Below are positions 25,436 to 34,860 of a stretch of 64,000 nt of DNA, one piece after another (the stretch's first letter is position 1; every line of letters starts with the position of its first letter). The position numbers and the translations under genes were made by a program. Under the pieces are notes generated by a model that saw only the letters and a program-made list of their open reading frames with translations, was not told where the DNA came from and did no database searches. This DNA is from Bacteroidota bacterium (lineage in GTDB: Bacteria; Bacteroidota; Bacteroidia; Flavobacteriales; Schleiferiaceae): positions 62,001 to 126,000 of the forward strand of contig JANSYJ010000002.1 of assembly GCA_024742495.1 (NCBI GenBank), written 5' to 3'.

Positions 25436-25805
25436 CACCAGCGGAGTGCTAAGGGCTCTGCTAACCGAACTTTTTATTATTTCCTTAGGCACCTTATTAT
25501 GCCTGTTAGTTCTAATGCAGTTAGAAATACATATTCTCTGGGTTATTCTTCCCGCTTCATTACTAATTATGGCTTCAGTGTGGAAAAGCGTCTATCAGAG
25601 TTCCAATGCTTCTTTGATAGAGATGGGTGGTGTGGTTTGGTATAACAATGGCCTTCAACGCAAATGCCTCGGGCAAAGAGGGTCTTTGCATATTAAAAAG
25701 TCTTGGCTACTGCCTTATAGCGCCTATTGGTTAATTGGTGATGAGGCTTCCATTCTTATGATAAAATCAGATTATCCAGTTCTCAATATCGAAGGTGAGC
25801 TTTAA
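25416..25805 (+). CDS. small two-TM membrane protein of unknown function
   Basis: 129 aa from ATG 25416 (or 25419), overlapping the previous gene by 20 nt. Two adjacent hydrophobic helices, about residues 12-31 (LTELFIISLGTLLCLLVLMQ) and 35-50 (ILWVILPASLLIMASV), are followed by a soluble beta-rich tail of about 75 residues. I do not recognise a family. Tight packing between the PID-CTERM-like gene and giant kelch gene 2 suggests a role in display or regulation of those proteins, but this is inference only. Confidence 0.7.
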   Translation: MMLIYRNTSGVLRALLTELFIISLGTLLCLLVLMQLEIHILWVILPASLLIMASVWKSVYQSSNASLIEMGGVVWYNNGLQRKCLGQRGSLHIKKSWLLPYSAYWLIGDEASILMIKSDYPVLNIEGEL

Positions 25806-25884
25806 GAGCTGGCTGCTTTTGGATCAATCAGTCCAGAGTAGAAGTACCTATAAAAAATCAAAGCAATTATTTAACAGTTTCAAA

Positions 25885-28800
25885 ATGAAATTAAGACTAC
25901 TTATTTTTCTCTTTGCTTGGCTATGCTTAAGCTTGGAAGGACAACATTTAAGTACCGCATATATAAATGGTTCACTATCAGGTAGCGTAAATGGGATTTA
26001 CGGAACTCAAGGTGTGAATTCTAATAGTAAGCCTGAGGCATTAGGATCTGCCTGCATGTGGTCCGATGGAACCGCTATTTATCTCTTCGGTGGGGAAGTT
26101 AATGCTAGTTCTTTAGGTGATTCACTCATTATAAATAACCGGCTCTGGCAATGGACAGAGGCGAATTCCTGGTCTTTAGTTTCAGGAGACCTTGGAAATG
26201 TGCGAATAAACAACACTAACCAAAATGGGGTAAACCTTGGTACGGTAAATTACGGTACTAAGGGTGTGGCTTCCGCTTCCAATCAGCCTGGCGCAAGAGC
26301 GGGTGCGGCCTATGCCACTGGGAATAATGGAGAGTTTTACATGTATGGTGGCTATGGTGTTGCTAGTGATGGATTGGGGGCCCTTTCGGATTTGTGGAAA
26401 TATGAGAACGGTCTTTGGACCTGGATTGGGGGTTCAAACTTAAAGGATGTAGCCGCCACTTACGGAACCTTATTGGCAAGTGGAGGCAGTGAGCCCGGCG
26501 CAAGGGTAGATGCCAATCTCTGGGTAGATGCATCGGATGATGTCTTCATTTTTGGCGGCGGTACCGGCTTTTATGGTCAGTATCATGATAATTATGCCAG
26601 TTTGATGCGCTTTAATGGTACTGACTGGTCTTGGCGGATCGGTTCGAGTGCATTAAACGCGGGTCCGGTTCAAGCCTCAGGTAGCACGACTTATATTGAG
26701 CCGGCTGCAAGACGAGCCGCGGCTGGAGTATATACAGATGGTAAATTTTACTTGAAGGGAGGATCTGTTGATCAAAATCCTGGCGAGTACCGAGAGCAAT
26801 CCGATTATTGGTCCTATGATGGACAGAGCTGGACTTTAATTGTGGGTGACCCGGGTACCGATGAGTCGGAGAATGAAACTGGCTCTGGTGCTTTTTGCGG
26901 CGCCGTATTGCTTAGTTTGAATGAAGAGATATATCATAAGGGGGGCTTGTTTAGAGGCGAGTTTGTTTCTTTGAGCCTTTTATCCATTTTTAAATGGCAA
27001 GACACCATTTTTAACACATTGGGATTGTCATCATCTTTGGAGTCAAATCCAGGGATATATCAGTCGGCGCATCCGAGTCTAAATAATAATATCTTTTCAT
27101 ATATTTCAAATCGACCTGCTGTCGCCATTCATAAAAATGAGGCCTATTTTTATGGAACCCAAGGTCACGCTGCGGGCTCATCAGATTTATTTGCAAAATT
27201 TAACGGTGAAGCCTGGGCTTATATCGGTGGAGGGGAATCACCCGAAACTTATATTTCGGGTACTCAAACCAAACCCGGAGCAAGAGCGGAAGCAGCTTAT
27301 ATCTATGATGAGGACGCCGAGAAACTATATCTCTTTGGTGGTAATGCTTTTCCCGAATCTGGATATCGCGGCCGCAGTAATGACTTTTGGCAATACAGCA
27401 ATGGGCAATGGGTGTGGTTAAGCGGTTCCAAAACCTCAGGCTCCAGCTCAGTATATGGCACCTATCAAGTGCCGGCAGCAGCCAATACCCCGGGAGCAAG
27501 AATTAATGCTCAAATGTGGATCGATGGCTCTGGCGATGTTTGGCTTTTTGGGGGCTATGGAAAGGATGAAAATGGTGATCTAGGTTATTTAAATGACCTC
27601 TGGAAATACAGCAATGGGCAATGGTCCTGGGAAAGGGGATCTAAACTAAGGAATCAACAGCCGGTCTCCGGAGCCTTTGGGGTGGCTGACGCCAGCTATA
27701 CCCCTGGTGCAAAAGTTCAGGCGGTAACTTGGCGGGATGCTAATAACGATCTCTATCTTTTTGGGGGATTAGGTACTACTTCTACTGGAAGTACCGCCCG
27801 GACCAATGGTTTATGGAAATGGGATGGTTCTAATTGGTCTATGGAAGCAGGATCAACTACTGCTAATGGCGCCGGAAGCTATGGTACCAAGGGCGTGTCG
27901 GCTCCCTCCAATTACCCCAGTGCCCGCAGTGCTTGTAGCTTTTGGGGTGATGACGATGTTCTTTACTTATATGGCGGACAGGGTATTTCTTCAATAGGAG
28001 CCTTTGGTTACCTCGATCAGTTATGGAAGTATGATAGAGCCAGCGGTGAATGGACTTGGTTAAGCGGAACAGGTGGCTCCCTTTCGGTGTCAGCTGCCTA
28101 TGGGGAATCTACCGACAATACAGCTTCCGTAAATCCTGGGAACCTGCGTTCAGCGATATTGTGGTCAAATAATGGTACAGATCTTTTTCTTTTTGGAGGA
28201 ATTCGCCTGAGTCCAAACCTGGCAAATACTTTTGTTCCTACCAATAACTTATGGCATTGGGATGGCTCCCATTGGGCCTGGCTTAAGGGTGACCAGAATT
28301 CGAGCTATAGCAATATGACGGCCGAAATCAACGCTGATGGTGAATTCACTTATTCTAATCTTCCTTCAGCGCGTGCCTCCGCAGTGGCGTGGTCCAGTGA
28401 TAATGGCTTTTACTTATGGGGAGGTTTAGGTGTAAACAGCAATGGAACGAGCAATATTAGCTTTAACGACTTCTGGATAATGGAGGAAGGAAATGCTTGG
28501 GATGGAAGCGATTGGACCAAAGGCAAGCCATCAGTAGGAGTGAGTGATGTCCTTATTCGATCAAATACAACGCCATCGGCGGCACTTAGCACTAAAGATC
28601 TAATTGTAGACGCTAACTTCAGCTTTGACCTCGATAGTCACGATTTGGAAATAACCGGTGATATTTACAATTATGGCGATTGGATTGATATGGCTACCAT
28701 TACTCTCAACGGGGAGAGTGATCAATACCTAAATGGTAGCCGTTGGGATATGGATGGGCTTTTATTAGTGAACTCCAATAGCACCTTTCATACGAACGAT

Positions 28801-30255
28801 TCTTTGAGAATTAAGGCGAATTCCACTACCGATTTTGGACAGCTTTACAGTGCTGGACAAGTATCCGGAAGTTTGGAATTCCAATATTACCTTGACTTAC
28901 AATCCTTCACTCATAATGGTCGATTCTTTCAAATGGGCTCCACCCTGGATGGCGTGGAGATTGGTGATTTTGCCCAGGGAGGAATCCTAAATACCGGTAA
29001 CGCAAACTCGGCTGTAAATACTGTTTGGTATTGGAAAGCGAATGATTCAGAATGGCGATCACCAGCTGCAGGCTTGACAAGCGAAGGGCGGGGTTATTCC
29101 TTTTACGCCGGTCATAATAGTTCGGGCAACTTTTTATTTCAGGATGGAACCCAGCCAGGGGTAGTGACTATCAGAGGAACTTACCGAGCGAGTAGTTTTG
29201 GGTCTTATAGTTTAGATTATGACGACGGTCAAAGTTCCAGTGTTACTTTTAATGGAGGCACTCATCAAGACCAAACCCAAGGCTGGAATTTATTGTGCAA
29301 CCCATTTACCTATAGCGTTACAATTGAAAACATGCTTAATTCTTCTTCCGTAAATGACGCTATCTATTATTACCATGCTGCCTCTCCGCTGATTACCCAT
29401 TATGCCTCTTATGTGAATGGCGTAGGCGCAAATGGAGGCTCTGCGGTGATTGCTCCAGGTCAGGCCTTCTATGTACAGTGTACAACCGGTCCCTTGGGTT
29501 TTGCAGCTGGTACATCACCGGCATATTCATCAAATACGGAAAGATTCAAAAGATCAGACAAAGACTTATTAAGACTTAAGCTTCTGCATAGTTCTATGGA
29601 AGATGAGGTGGTGGTCTCCTTTGATTTCAGAGCAAGCAAGGCTTTTGATTCTCAATTTGATGCTTGGAATTTAAGTTCGCCCTCCACTCCGATAGATTTA
29701 GCTATTGTTTCTAGAGGCGATGTGGAGTTTGCAATTGGAGGTTTTAGTCCCGATTCCATTGATGAAATATTCTTAAGTCCAAAAATGAATGTGGCTGGAG
29801 ATGACAGTTTGGTTTTAAGCGCAGATGCCAGCCAATTAAGCGCCTTTAATCAGGTTTACCTCTTCGATCATAAGCTAGATATAATCCACGATTTAAATTT
29901 AAATCCCAATTATCATTTTAAGAACGATAGCAGCTTTCAGGAAAAACGTTTTCAATTGTTTTTCGGTCACAATTCTGGATTAGGTATTGCCGCCAAAGAG
30001 CTAAATAAATTGCCTTTATATGCCTATCAAAATGAAGCTGGGAACTTTTTAAGGTGGATTAATAAGCGACCCTCGGGAAAGGTGAAGCTGAAAGTATTTG
30101 CGGCCAATGGTGTCCTAATTGAAGACTTAGACTGGCTTGAAGAGGAAAGAGAGCGGTCTATTTTAAGAACAGCCAAGACTGGTATTTACATAATTCAACT
30201 CATCGATGCCCAAGGTGAAATATATTCCCTTAAGGTTTTGAAAAAGCCACAATAA
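25885..30255 (+). CDS. giant secreted kelch-repeat protein with T9SS-type C-terminus (paralog 2)
   Basis: 1456 aa from ATG 25885, which starts the signal peptide MKLRLLIFLFAWLCLSLEGQ; the frame is open from a GTG at 25795, but that would bury the signal sequence. Kelch repeats (YLFGGE, YMYGGYG, VWLFGGYGKD, DLYLFGGLG with NDLWKYSNG) occupy residues 50 to about 865. NAWDGSDWTKGKP is at about 869 and GWNLLCNPFTY at about 1131, almost the same positions as in paralog 1. The C-terminus (residues about 1375-1456, ending SLKVLKKPQ) resembles a T9SS sorting domain. It is the last gene of its operon and is followed by a strong terminator. The ligand or enzymatic activity is unknown. Confidence 0.88.
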   Translation: MKLRLLIFLFAWLCLSLEGQHLSTAYINGSLSGSVNGIYGTQGVNSNSKPEALGSACMWSDGTAIYLFGGEVNASSLGDSLIINNRLWQWTEANSWSLVSGDLGNVRINNTNQNGVNLGTVNYGTKGVASASNQPGARAGAAYATGNNGEFYMYGGYGVASDGLGALSDLWKYENGLWTWIGGSNLKDVAATYGTLLASGGSEPGARVDANLWVDASDDVFIFGGGTGFYGQYHDNYASLMRFNGTDWSWRIGSSALNAGPVQASGSTTYIEPAARRAAAGVYTDGKFYLKGGSVDQNPGEYREQSDYWSYDGQSWTLIVGDPGTDESENETGSGAFCGAVLLSLNEEIYHKGGLFRGEFVSLSLLSIFKWQDTIFNTLGLSSSLESNPGIYQSAHPSLNNNIFSYISNRPAVAIHKNEAYFYGTQGHAAGSSDLFAKFNGEAWAYIGGGESPETYISGTQTKPGARAEAAYIYDEDAEKLYLFGGNAFPESGYRGRSNDFWQYSNGQWVWLSGSKTSGSSSVYGTYQVPAAANTPGARINAQMWIDGSGDVWLFGGYGKDENGDLGYLNDLWKYSNGQWSWERGSKLRNQQPVSGAFGVADASYTPGAKVQAVTWRDANNDLYLFGGLGTTSTGSTARTNGLWKWDGSNWSMEAGSTTANGAGSYGTKGVSAPSNYPSARSACSFWGDDDVLYLYGGQGISSIGAFGYLDQLWKYDRASGEWTWLSGTGGSLSVSAAYGESTDNTASVNPGNLRSAILWSNNGTDLFLFGGIRLSPNLANTFVPTNNLWHWDGSHWAWLKGDQNSSYSNMTAEINADGEFTYSNLPSARASAVAWSSDNGFYLWGGLGVNSNGTSNISFNDFWIMEEGNAWDGSDWTKGKPSVGVSDVLIRSNTTPSAALSTKDLIVDANFSFDLDSHDLEITGDIYNYGDWIDMATITLNGESDQYLNGSRWDMDGLLLVNSNSTFHTNDSLRIKANSTTDFGQLYSAGQVSGSLEFQYYLDLQSFTHNGRFFQMGSTLDGVEIGDFAQGGILNTGNANSAVNTVWYWKANDSEWRSPAAGLTSEGRGYSFYAGHNSSGNFLFQDGTQPGVVTIRGTYRASSFGSYSLDYDDGQSSSVTFNGGTHQDQTQGWNLLCNPFTYSVTIENMLNSSSVNDAIYYYHAASPLITHYASYVNGVGANGGSAVIAPGQAFYVQCTTGPLGFAAGTSPAYSSNTERFKRSDKDLLRLKLLHSSMEDEVVVSFDFRASKAFDSQFDAWNLSSPSTPIDLAIVSRGDVEFAIGGFSPDSIDEIFLSPKMNVAGDDSLVLSADASQLSAFNQVYLFDHKLDIIHDLNLNPNYHFKNDSSFQEKRFQLFFGHNSGLGIAAKELNKLPLYAYQNEAGNFLRWINKRPSGKVKLKVFAANGVLIEDLDWLEEERERSILRTAKTGIYIIQLIDAQGEIYSLKVLKKPQ

Positions 30256-30340
30256 GATTGCAATCGGTTTTTATTAGAAAGAATACGGTGCTCTCAGGCC
30301 ATTAGTTCCTTCCCAAATCTTCTGAAACTGAGTCACTGTT

Positions 30341-30371
30341 CCGGCCCGCTATATGTGGGCCGGTTTTTTTA
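30341..30371 (+). terminator. intrinsic terminator after giant kelch gene 2
   Basis: A perfect 7-bp stem CCGGCCC/GGGCCGG with a 9-nt loop is followed by seven T residues. It overlaps the last codon region of the convergent regulator. Confidence 0.9.
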
Positions 30372-31019
30372 GGGATGAATGAGGCCTTCTTTTAAGGCCC
30401 ACTGGTACAGTTCAAAATTTGAATTGACTCCAAGCTTGTCAAAAATGCGGGTTCGGTATGTGGCCACCGAACTCTTGTGCAGGCTTAGGAGCTCGCAAAT
30501 CTCTTTGGGAGATTTCCCACGAATCATAAGTGATAGGATTTCTGATTCACGGTCGGATAATTCATTAGCTACGGCGCTAATTTCATCGTCGGCATTATTT
30601 ACTATATCCGTCATTATCTCGCTGGAAAAATAGGTCTTCCCTGCCTTAACATTCTTAATGGCAAATAGCAACTCCTCGTCGGGAGCGGTTTTGTTTAAGA
30701 ATCCCTTTATGCCCATATTAATAAGACGCTTGACATAAAGCTTTGGTGGCTCCATCGAAAACATGATGATGGGCGTGTTCGGGCTGTTGTCCATAATGAA
30801 TTTCACTAGGGCAATGGCCTCATAATCCGGTAGGTTTATGTCCACTATTGCCATTTCATAAAAGCCCGGCTCTGCTCGATGCTCCTTTATAAATTGGACG
30901 GCTTCTTTCCCGGTGCCGGCAACATCAGTATGTTCAAAGAGTTTGTATCGATCTACAAAGGAGCGCATTCCCATTTGCACTACTGGATGATCATCGACGA
31001 TTAAAATATTACTTCCCAT
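30369..31019 (-). CDS. LuxR/NarL-family response regulator 2
   Basis: 216 aa, paralog of the regulator at 19152-19805. Acidic pair D9-D10, phosphoacceptor D60 in IVDINLPD, Lys in FLNKTA, and a LuxR-type HTH with LSDRESEILSLMIRGKSPKEIC and SSVATYRTRIFDKLGV. The HTH recognition region is nearly the same in both paralogs (HKSSxATYRxRxF), so they may bind the same DNA motif. No kinase is adjacent, so it is an orphan that could share the kinase at 16039-19119. It converges on giant kelch gene 2. No TCTACA element is seen in its own upstream region. Confidence 0.93.
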   Translation of the reverse strand: MGSNILIVDDHPVVQMGMRSFVDRYKLFEHTDVAGTGKEAVQFIKEHRAEPGFYEMAIVDINLPDYEAIALVKFIMDNSPNTPIIMFSMEPPKLYVKRLINMGIKGFLNKTAPDEELLFAIKNVKAGKTYFSSEIMTDIVNNADDEISAVANELSDRESEILSLMIRGKSPKEICELLSLHKSSVATYRTRIFDKLGVNSNFELYQWALKEGLIHP

Positions 31020-31099
31020 AATTTTGCACGCTTAAATCTCCATCCAAGTTAAGGATTACCATGTAAAACACTTGTTTTAATCTAATCGACTTTTAAATG

Positions 31100-31657
31100 T
31101 TAATTTTTAATTTCGGCTGAAGCCTTAAAAAGGAGATCCATTTTTTGGTCGTGAGCCTCCCTTGGCAGTTCATCAAGAACCATAAAGGGATAGGCTAAGG
31201 CAAGTTTAATAGCTTGAGGATGCTTAGCTAAAAACCGATCATAGTAGCCTCCGCCATAACCTAATCGCTCACCTTTACTATTAAAACCTAAACCTGGACA
31301 AAGTATTAGTTTGGGCTCAAGGGTGGAGGCTTCATCATGCCTGGCTTCCATTATGCCCCAGCTATTTAATGCGAGATCGTCCATGCTTCTAACCTCAATT
31401 TGTATTAACTGGCGTTTCGGTGCCATTTTGGGTAGTATTAAAGGACGATTTGTTTTCCAGCAGAATTCTAGAATTGGCTTTATGTCTATTTCATGCGGCA
31501 TGGGGAAGTAGGCATGTAAGTGCCTTACTTCCTGCTTTTTCAGGTAATCGATTACCAAAGTGCACAATTCCTTATCCCAGGCTTTTTTCTGCTCGGCAGG
31601 TATGGACTTCAATTTTTTTAGAAGTATTGAGCGTAACTCTTTTTTCGACTTATTCAT
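31100..31657 (-). CDS. 5-formyltetrahydrofolate cyclo-ligase
   Basis: 185 aa. ATP-dependent conversion of 5-formyl-THF to 5,10-methenyl-THF. Motifs include the N-terminal KKELRSILLKKLKSIP basic helix, HAYFPMPHEIDIKPI, and the C-terminal ATP-binding FNSKGERLGYGGGYYDRFLA signature. Start overlaps the Kdo-transferase stop by 8 nt, so the two are co-transcribed. The 77-nt gap before regulator 2 lacks recognisable signals. Confidence 0.93.
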   Translation of the reverse strand: MNKSKKELRSILLKKLKSIPAEQKKAWDKELCTLVIDYLKKQEVRHLHAYFPMPHEIDIKPILEFCWKTNRPLILPKMAPKRQLIQIEVRSMDDLALNSWGIMEARHDEASTLEPKLILCPGLGFNSKGERLGYGGGYYDRFLAKHPQAIKLALAYPFMVLDELPREAHDQKMDLLFKASAEIKN

Positions 31658-32891
31658 GGGTCTCTAATAGTTCGAGACAGGCATGGAGTATTTTATTACT
31701 AGCACCTAGTTTTTGCTCCAGAAACAGCTTCGATAAATCTTCAAATTTTTGCTTTGATCCTGGCTTCAAGAAATTATTCATGGCGGCTTCCAGTTGCTTA
31801 TAGTTTTCAATCATTTTGGCTAGGCCAATTTTTTCCATTTCGATTGTTTCTGGAAACTTTTTATGATTAGGGCCAAAAAGAATCGGAATCTGATATACTG
31901 CGGCCTCTAAGGTACTGTGAACTCCTTTGCCAAATCCGCCGCCAATTAAAGCTAATTTGGCGTAACGATAAAGAAATTTGAGGTCTCCAATGCTGTCGAT
32001 AATTAACAGCCTAGAATTTTTATTGAGATGATTTGATGTGAATAGACTAGGGCTAAATTCTCTAAATTCTCGTACAAGCCTTTCAATATTCGAAGGGCCT
32101 ATCTCATGAGGGGCCAATATCAAGTTATAGGAGGTATTCTGGAGAATCTTTAAGCCCAAATTTTCCTCTTTGGGCCAGGAGCTGCCAATGATGATACAAT
32201 CATTTTGGGAGGCAAATTCTTGTGCGATTTTGGAGATATAGGATTGCTCCCTGTTTTCTTGAGCGCGCTCCAAACGACTGTCGCCACATATACTTAGCTG
32301 TTTAAGTTTAAGAGGACTTAGCAAAGCCATGCTTGCTTCATCTTGGACTAATATGTGATCAAAATTGTGAAGACTTTTGGTGAGCCAATTGTATTTATGC
32401 GCTTTAAAATAAACTTGCTGAGGTCTAAATACCGCTGGTGCTAATACCAACTTGCAATCTTCAGCTTTAAGCGATGCTAAAAGGTTTGGCCAAATTTCAT
32501 ACTTAATGAAAAGGGCTAATTGGGCTTGCACAATTGAGGCGAAGTCAGCCGCATTCTTAGAACTGTCTTCGGGTAGGTAAATTAAGAGATCGTATAGCTT
32601 ACTCTCCTTAAAGTGTTCATAGCCGCTCGGCGAATAAAAGCTAAGGATAATTTGATGCTCGGGTTTAGCCTCACGGAGTTTTTTGAGTACTGGCAGGCCT
32701 TGTTCCATTTCGCCTAAAGAAGCGGCGTGGACTAAAATACGCGGCTTATTAGGGTCGATCTTCGAAGCTAAAAGCTCGCGCCAATTTTCACGTCCTTCAA
32801 TCCATTTTTTCGCTTTTTCGGAGCGAAAAGATGCCAGTCTAATTAAAGCTTTATAAGCGCGAATGGCTATTTCGTAAATCGCTTTTTGCAA
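31650..32891 (-). CDS. waaA: 3-deoxy-D-manno-octulosonic acid (Kdo) transferase
   Basis: About 413 aa, GT30 enzyme that adds Kdo to lipid A precursor at the inner membrane. Motifs include an N-terminal anchor helix, HAASLGEMEQGLPV (catalytic Glu region), KYEIWPNLL, and in the C-terminal nucleotide-binding half GGGFGKGVHSTLEAAVYQIPILFGPN. TTG at 32891 starts one base after the stop of the upstream gene and gives the usual family N-terminus. An in-frame GTG at 32924 would add 11 residues and overlap the neighbour by 32 nt. Both are possible. Confidence 0.93.
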   Translation of the reverse strand: MQKAIYEIAIRAYKALIRLASFRSEKAKKWIEGRENWRELLASKIDPNKPRILVHAASLGEMEQGLPVLKKLREAKPEHQIILSFYSPSGYEHFKESKLYDLLIYLPEDSSKNAADFASIVQAQLALFIKYEIWPNLLASLKAEDCKLVLAPAVFRPQQVYFKAHKYNWLTKSLHNFDHILVQDEASMALLSPLKLKQLSICGDSRLERAQENREQSYISKIAQEFASQNDCIIIGSSWPKEENLGLKILQNTSYNLILAPHEIGPSNIERLVREFREFSPSLFTSNHLNKNSRLLIIDSIGDLKFLYRYAKLALIGGGFGKGVHSTLEAAVYQIPILFGPNHKKFPETIEMEKIGLAKMIENYKQLEAAMNNFLKPGSKQKFEDLSKLFLEQKLGASNKILHACLELLETHE

Positions 32892-32892
32892 A

Positions 32893-33645
32893 TTAATTGA
32901 AATAGTATTCTTCTGTTTTTCCACCTAGGTAAATGGGGATATACCATTTCAGCTTTAAGCTGTAGAGCATGTTGAACTGGGTTTCATTGCTGAGCTCTCC
33001 TATCGGATAGTAATAGGCCCTCATATCTTGCGACCAGATTTGGTTTAGCTCAAATGACAATTTGAAATTTACGAGGCGACTCTCCGAAAGGTATATATAG
33101 CCGAAGGACTGGCGGAGTTGAAATCCTTGTCCTAAGCGGTCGTAACCTTTTTCATATTCATCTATCACCTGAGGCGAGTCGTTGCCAACATTATCTACAT
33201 TCAGCCAATGCCAGGCATAACCGCCAAACACTCCCACGTTAAAACCGCTATTTAAATTCGGACTGAGCCAAGGAACGGTTTTCTCGAGACCAAAATTTAC
33301 AAATGTTCCGCGTTGATTAATATTAACTTGAGCATAGCTACCGTTTAAATTAATTAGGTTTCCATCCTCGGTAAGAAGATTATTTAAAGCTCCATTTCGA
33401 TTTGGAATATCGCTGCCAAATAAATAATCCCATTCTAAAGTGAAGGTATAGTTAGACTTTAACTTCCGTCCTAAATGGGCTCCAATTGTATAATTAGTGC
33501 CAAATTGTTGAGACCAGTCACCTTGTGCTGAATTAGCACCAATGCTGGCGCCAAATAGCCACGCACGGTCGGGTGTTTCAGCCTGCTGCGCCTTTAAACC
33601 AATGAGGCTAAAAACAACGATACAAGCTATATATATTTTCCTCAT
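32893..33645 (-). CDS. outer-membrane beta-barrel-like secreted protein
   Basis: 250 aa. Signal peptide MRKIYIACIVVFSLIGLKAQ. The mature part shows alternating amphipathic strands (FTLEWDYLFG, TFVNFGLEKT, NVGVFGGYAWHW, FNMLYSLKLKWYIPIYLG), typical of small barrels. No specific family motif. It is immediately upstream of waaA, one base apart, hence the same operon; a role in the outer membrane is inferred from fold and context only. Confidence 0.8.
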   Translation of the reverse strand: MRKIYIACIVVFSLIGLKAQQAETPDRAWLFGASIGANSAQGDWSQQFGTNYTIGAHLGRKLKSNYTFTLEWDYLFGSDIPNRNGALNNLLTEDGNLINLNGSYAQVNINQRGTFVNFGLEKTVPWLSPNLNSGFNVGVFGGYAWHWLNVDNVGNDSPQVIDEYEKGYDRLGQGFQLRQSFGYIYLSESRLVNFKLSFELNQIWSQDMRAYYYPIGELSNETQFNMLYSLKLKWYIPIYLGGKTEEYYFN

Positions 33646-33691
33646 TCTTTATTTTAATTACGAAAATAAGCCGCTTTATGTTAATGCTATT

Positions 33692-33699
33692 TATCTTTG
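33692..33699 (+). promoter_or_regulatory. candidate -7 element for the nucleotide-sugar operon
   Basis: TATCTTTG matches TAnnTTTG exactly, 19 nt before the DegT ATG. A convincing -33 TTG is missing. Confidence 0.45.
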
Positions 33700-33717
33700 T
33701 GGACATTTATTTTTTGC

Positions 33718-34860
33718 ATGAAGAAAATTCAGATGGTTGACCTCCTCAGCCAGTACGAAAAAATTCAGGGAGAAGTTGACCAAGCCATTCAAAATGTTGT
33801 TCGGTCATCCGCTTATATAAACGGCCCTGAAGTGAAATCATTTCAGGCTGACTTAGAAGCCTATCTTGGAGTGAAGCATGTTATCCCTTGTGCCAACGGT
33901 ACTGATGCCTTGCAAATTGCGATGATGGGATTGGATTTGAAGCCTGGTGATGAGGTTATTACGGCTACCTTCACCTACGTCGCAACCGCTGAAGTTATCG
34001 CTCTCTTAGGTCTGAAGCCGGTTCTTGTTGATGTGAATGAGGATACATTTGACCTCAATCCAGATCAAGTGCGGGCGGCGATTACCGAACGTACCAAAGC
34101 AATTGTTCCGGTACATTTATTCGGACAATGCGCAAATATGGACGCAATAATGGATATTGCTAAGGAGCATAATCTTTTTGTGGTTGAGGATACCGCTCAG
34201 GCAATTGGAGCAGATTATACTTTTAATGATGGCTCTCAAGCCAGTGCAGGTTGCATGGGTGACATTGGAACAACATCATTTTTCCCCAGTAAAAACCTGG
34301 GTTGCTATGGTGATGGTGGTGCAATTTTCACCAATAATGATGAGCTTGCAAAAAAGATGCGCATCATTTCCAACCATGGACAAACAGTGCGTTATTACCA
34401 TGATATGATCGGTGTAAACTCACGATTGGATTCCATGCAGGCTGCCATACTACGATGTAAACTACCACATTTAAACGATTATATTTCGGCTCGTCAAGCG
34501 GCAGCAGACTATTATGATCAGGCCTTTAAAAATGTTCCTGAGCTCAAAGTACCTGCCCGTAATTCAAATTCTTCTCATGTCTTTCATCAGTATACACTTG
34601 TCTTATCAGATGATATTGATCGTAATGCCTTAGTGGAGTATTTGAAGACCAAGGATATTCCAGCTATGATATATTATCCCGTGGCCTTACATATGCAAAA
34701 AGCCTACAAGGATGAGCGCTATAGTGATGGGGACTTCCCGGTTACTGAAAGACTTGTAAGCAGGGTTTTCTCATTGCCCATGCACACAGAATTAGAAACG
34801 AATCAACTTGAATTAATAACTTCTGAAGTAATAAACTTCATCAACAACCAAAGATCATGA
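33718..34860 (+). CDS. DegT/DnrJ/EryC1/StrS family sugar aminotransferase
   Basis: 380 aa from ATG 33718, which gives the usual [14 protein letters not shown]-terminus; upstream codons lack support. PLP-dependent transamination of a nucleotide-linked keto sugar. The PLP Lys is in [15 protein letters not shown]. Other motifs are [30 protein letters not shown] and [10 protein letters not shown]. It is first in a five-gene plus-strand operon and overlaps ugd by 4 nt (ATGA), suggesting translational coupling. Candidate substrates are keto sugars made downstream, for example from RfbB, but these could be others. Confidence 0.93.
   Translation: MKKIQMVDLLSQYEKIQGEVDQAIQNVVRSSAYINGPEVKSFQADLEAYLGVKHVIPCANGTDALQIAMMGLDLKPGDEVITATFTYVATAEVIALLGLKPVLVDVNEDTFDLNPDQVRAAITERTKAIVPVHLFGQCANMDAIMDIAKEHNLFVVEDTAQAIGADYTFNDGSQASAGCMGDIGTTSFFPSKNLGCYGDGGAIFTNNDELAKKMRIISNHGQTVRYYHDMIGVNSRLDSMQAAILRCKLPHLNDYISARQAAADYYDQAFKNVPELKVPARNSNSSHVFHQYTLVLSDDIDRNALVEYLKTKDIPAMIYYPVALHMQKAYKDERYSDGDFPVTERLVSRVFSLPMHTELETNQLELITSEVINFINNQRS

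Noticed and set aside
25795-25884. Earlier GTG start for giant kelch gene 2
   Set aside because: It would place 30 residues in front of a clear signal peptide and overlap the two-TM gene.
27394-27624. 18-nt identical repeat within giant kelch gene 2
   Set aside because: It encodes the kelch strand YSNGQW at equivalent positions in neighbouring repeats; shared coding constraint is enough to explain it.
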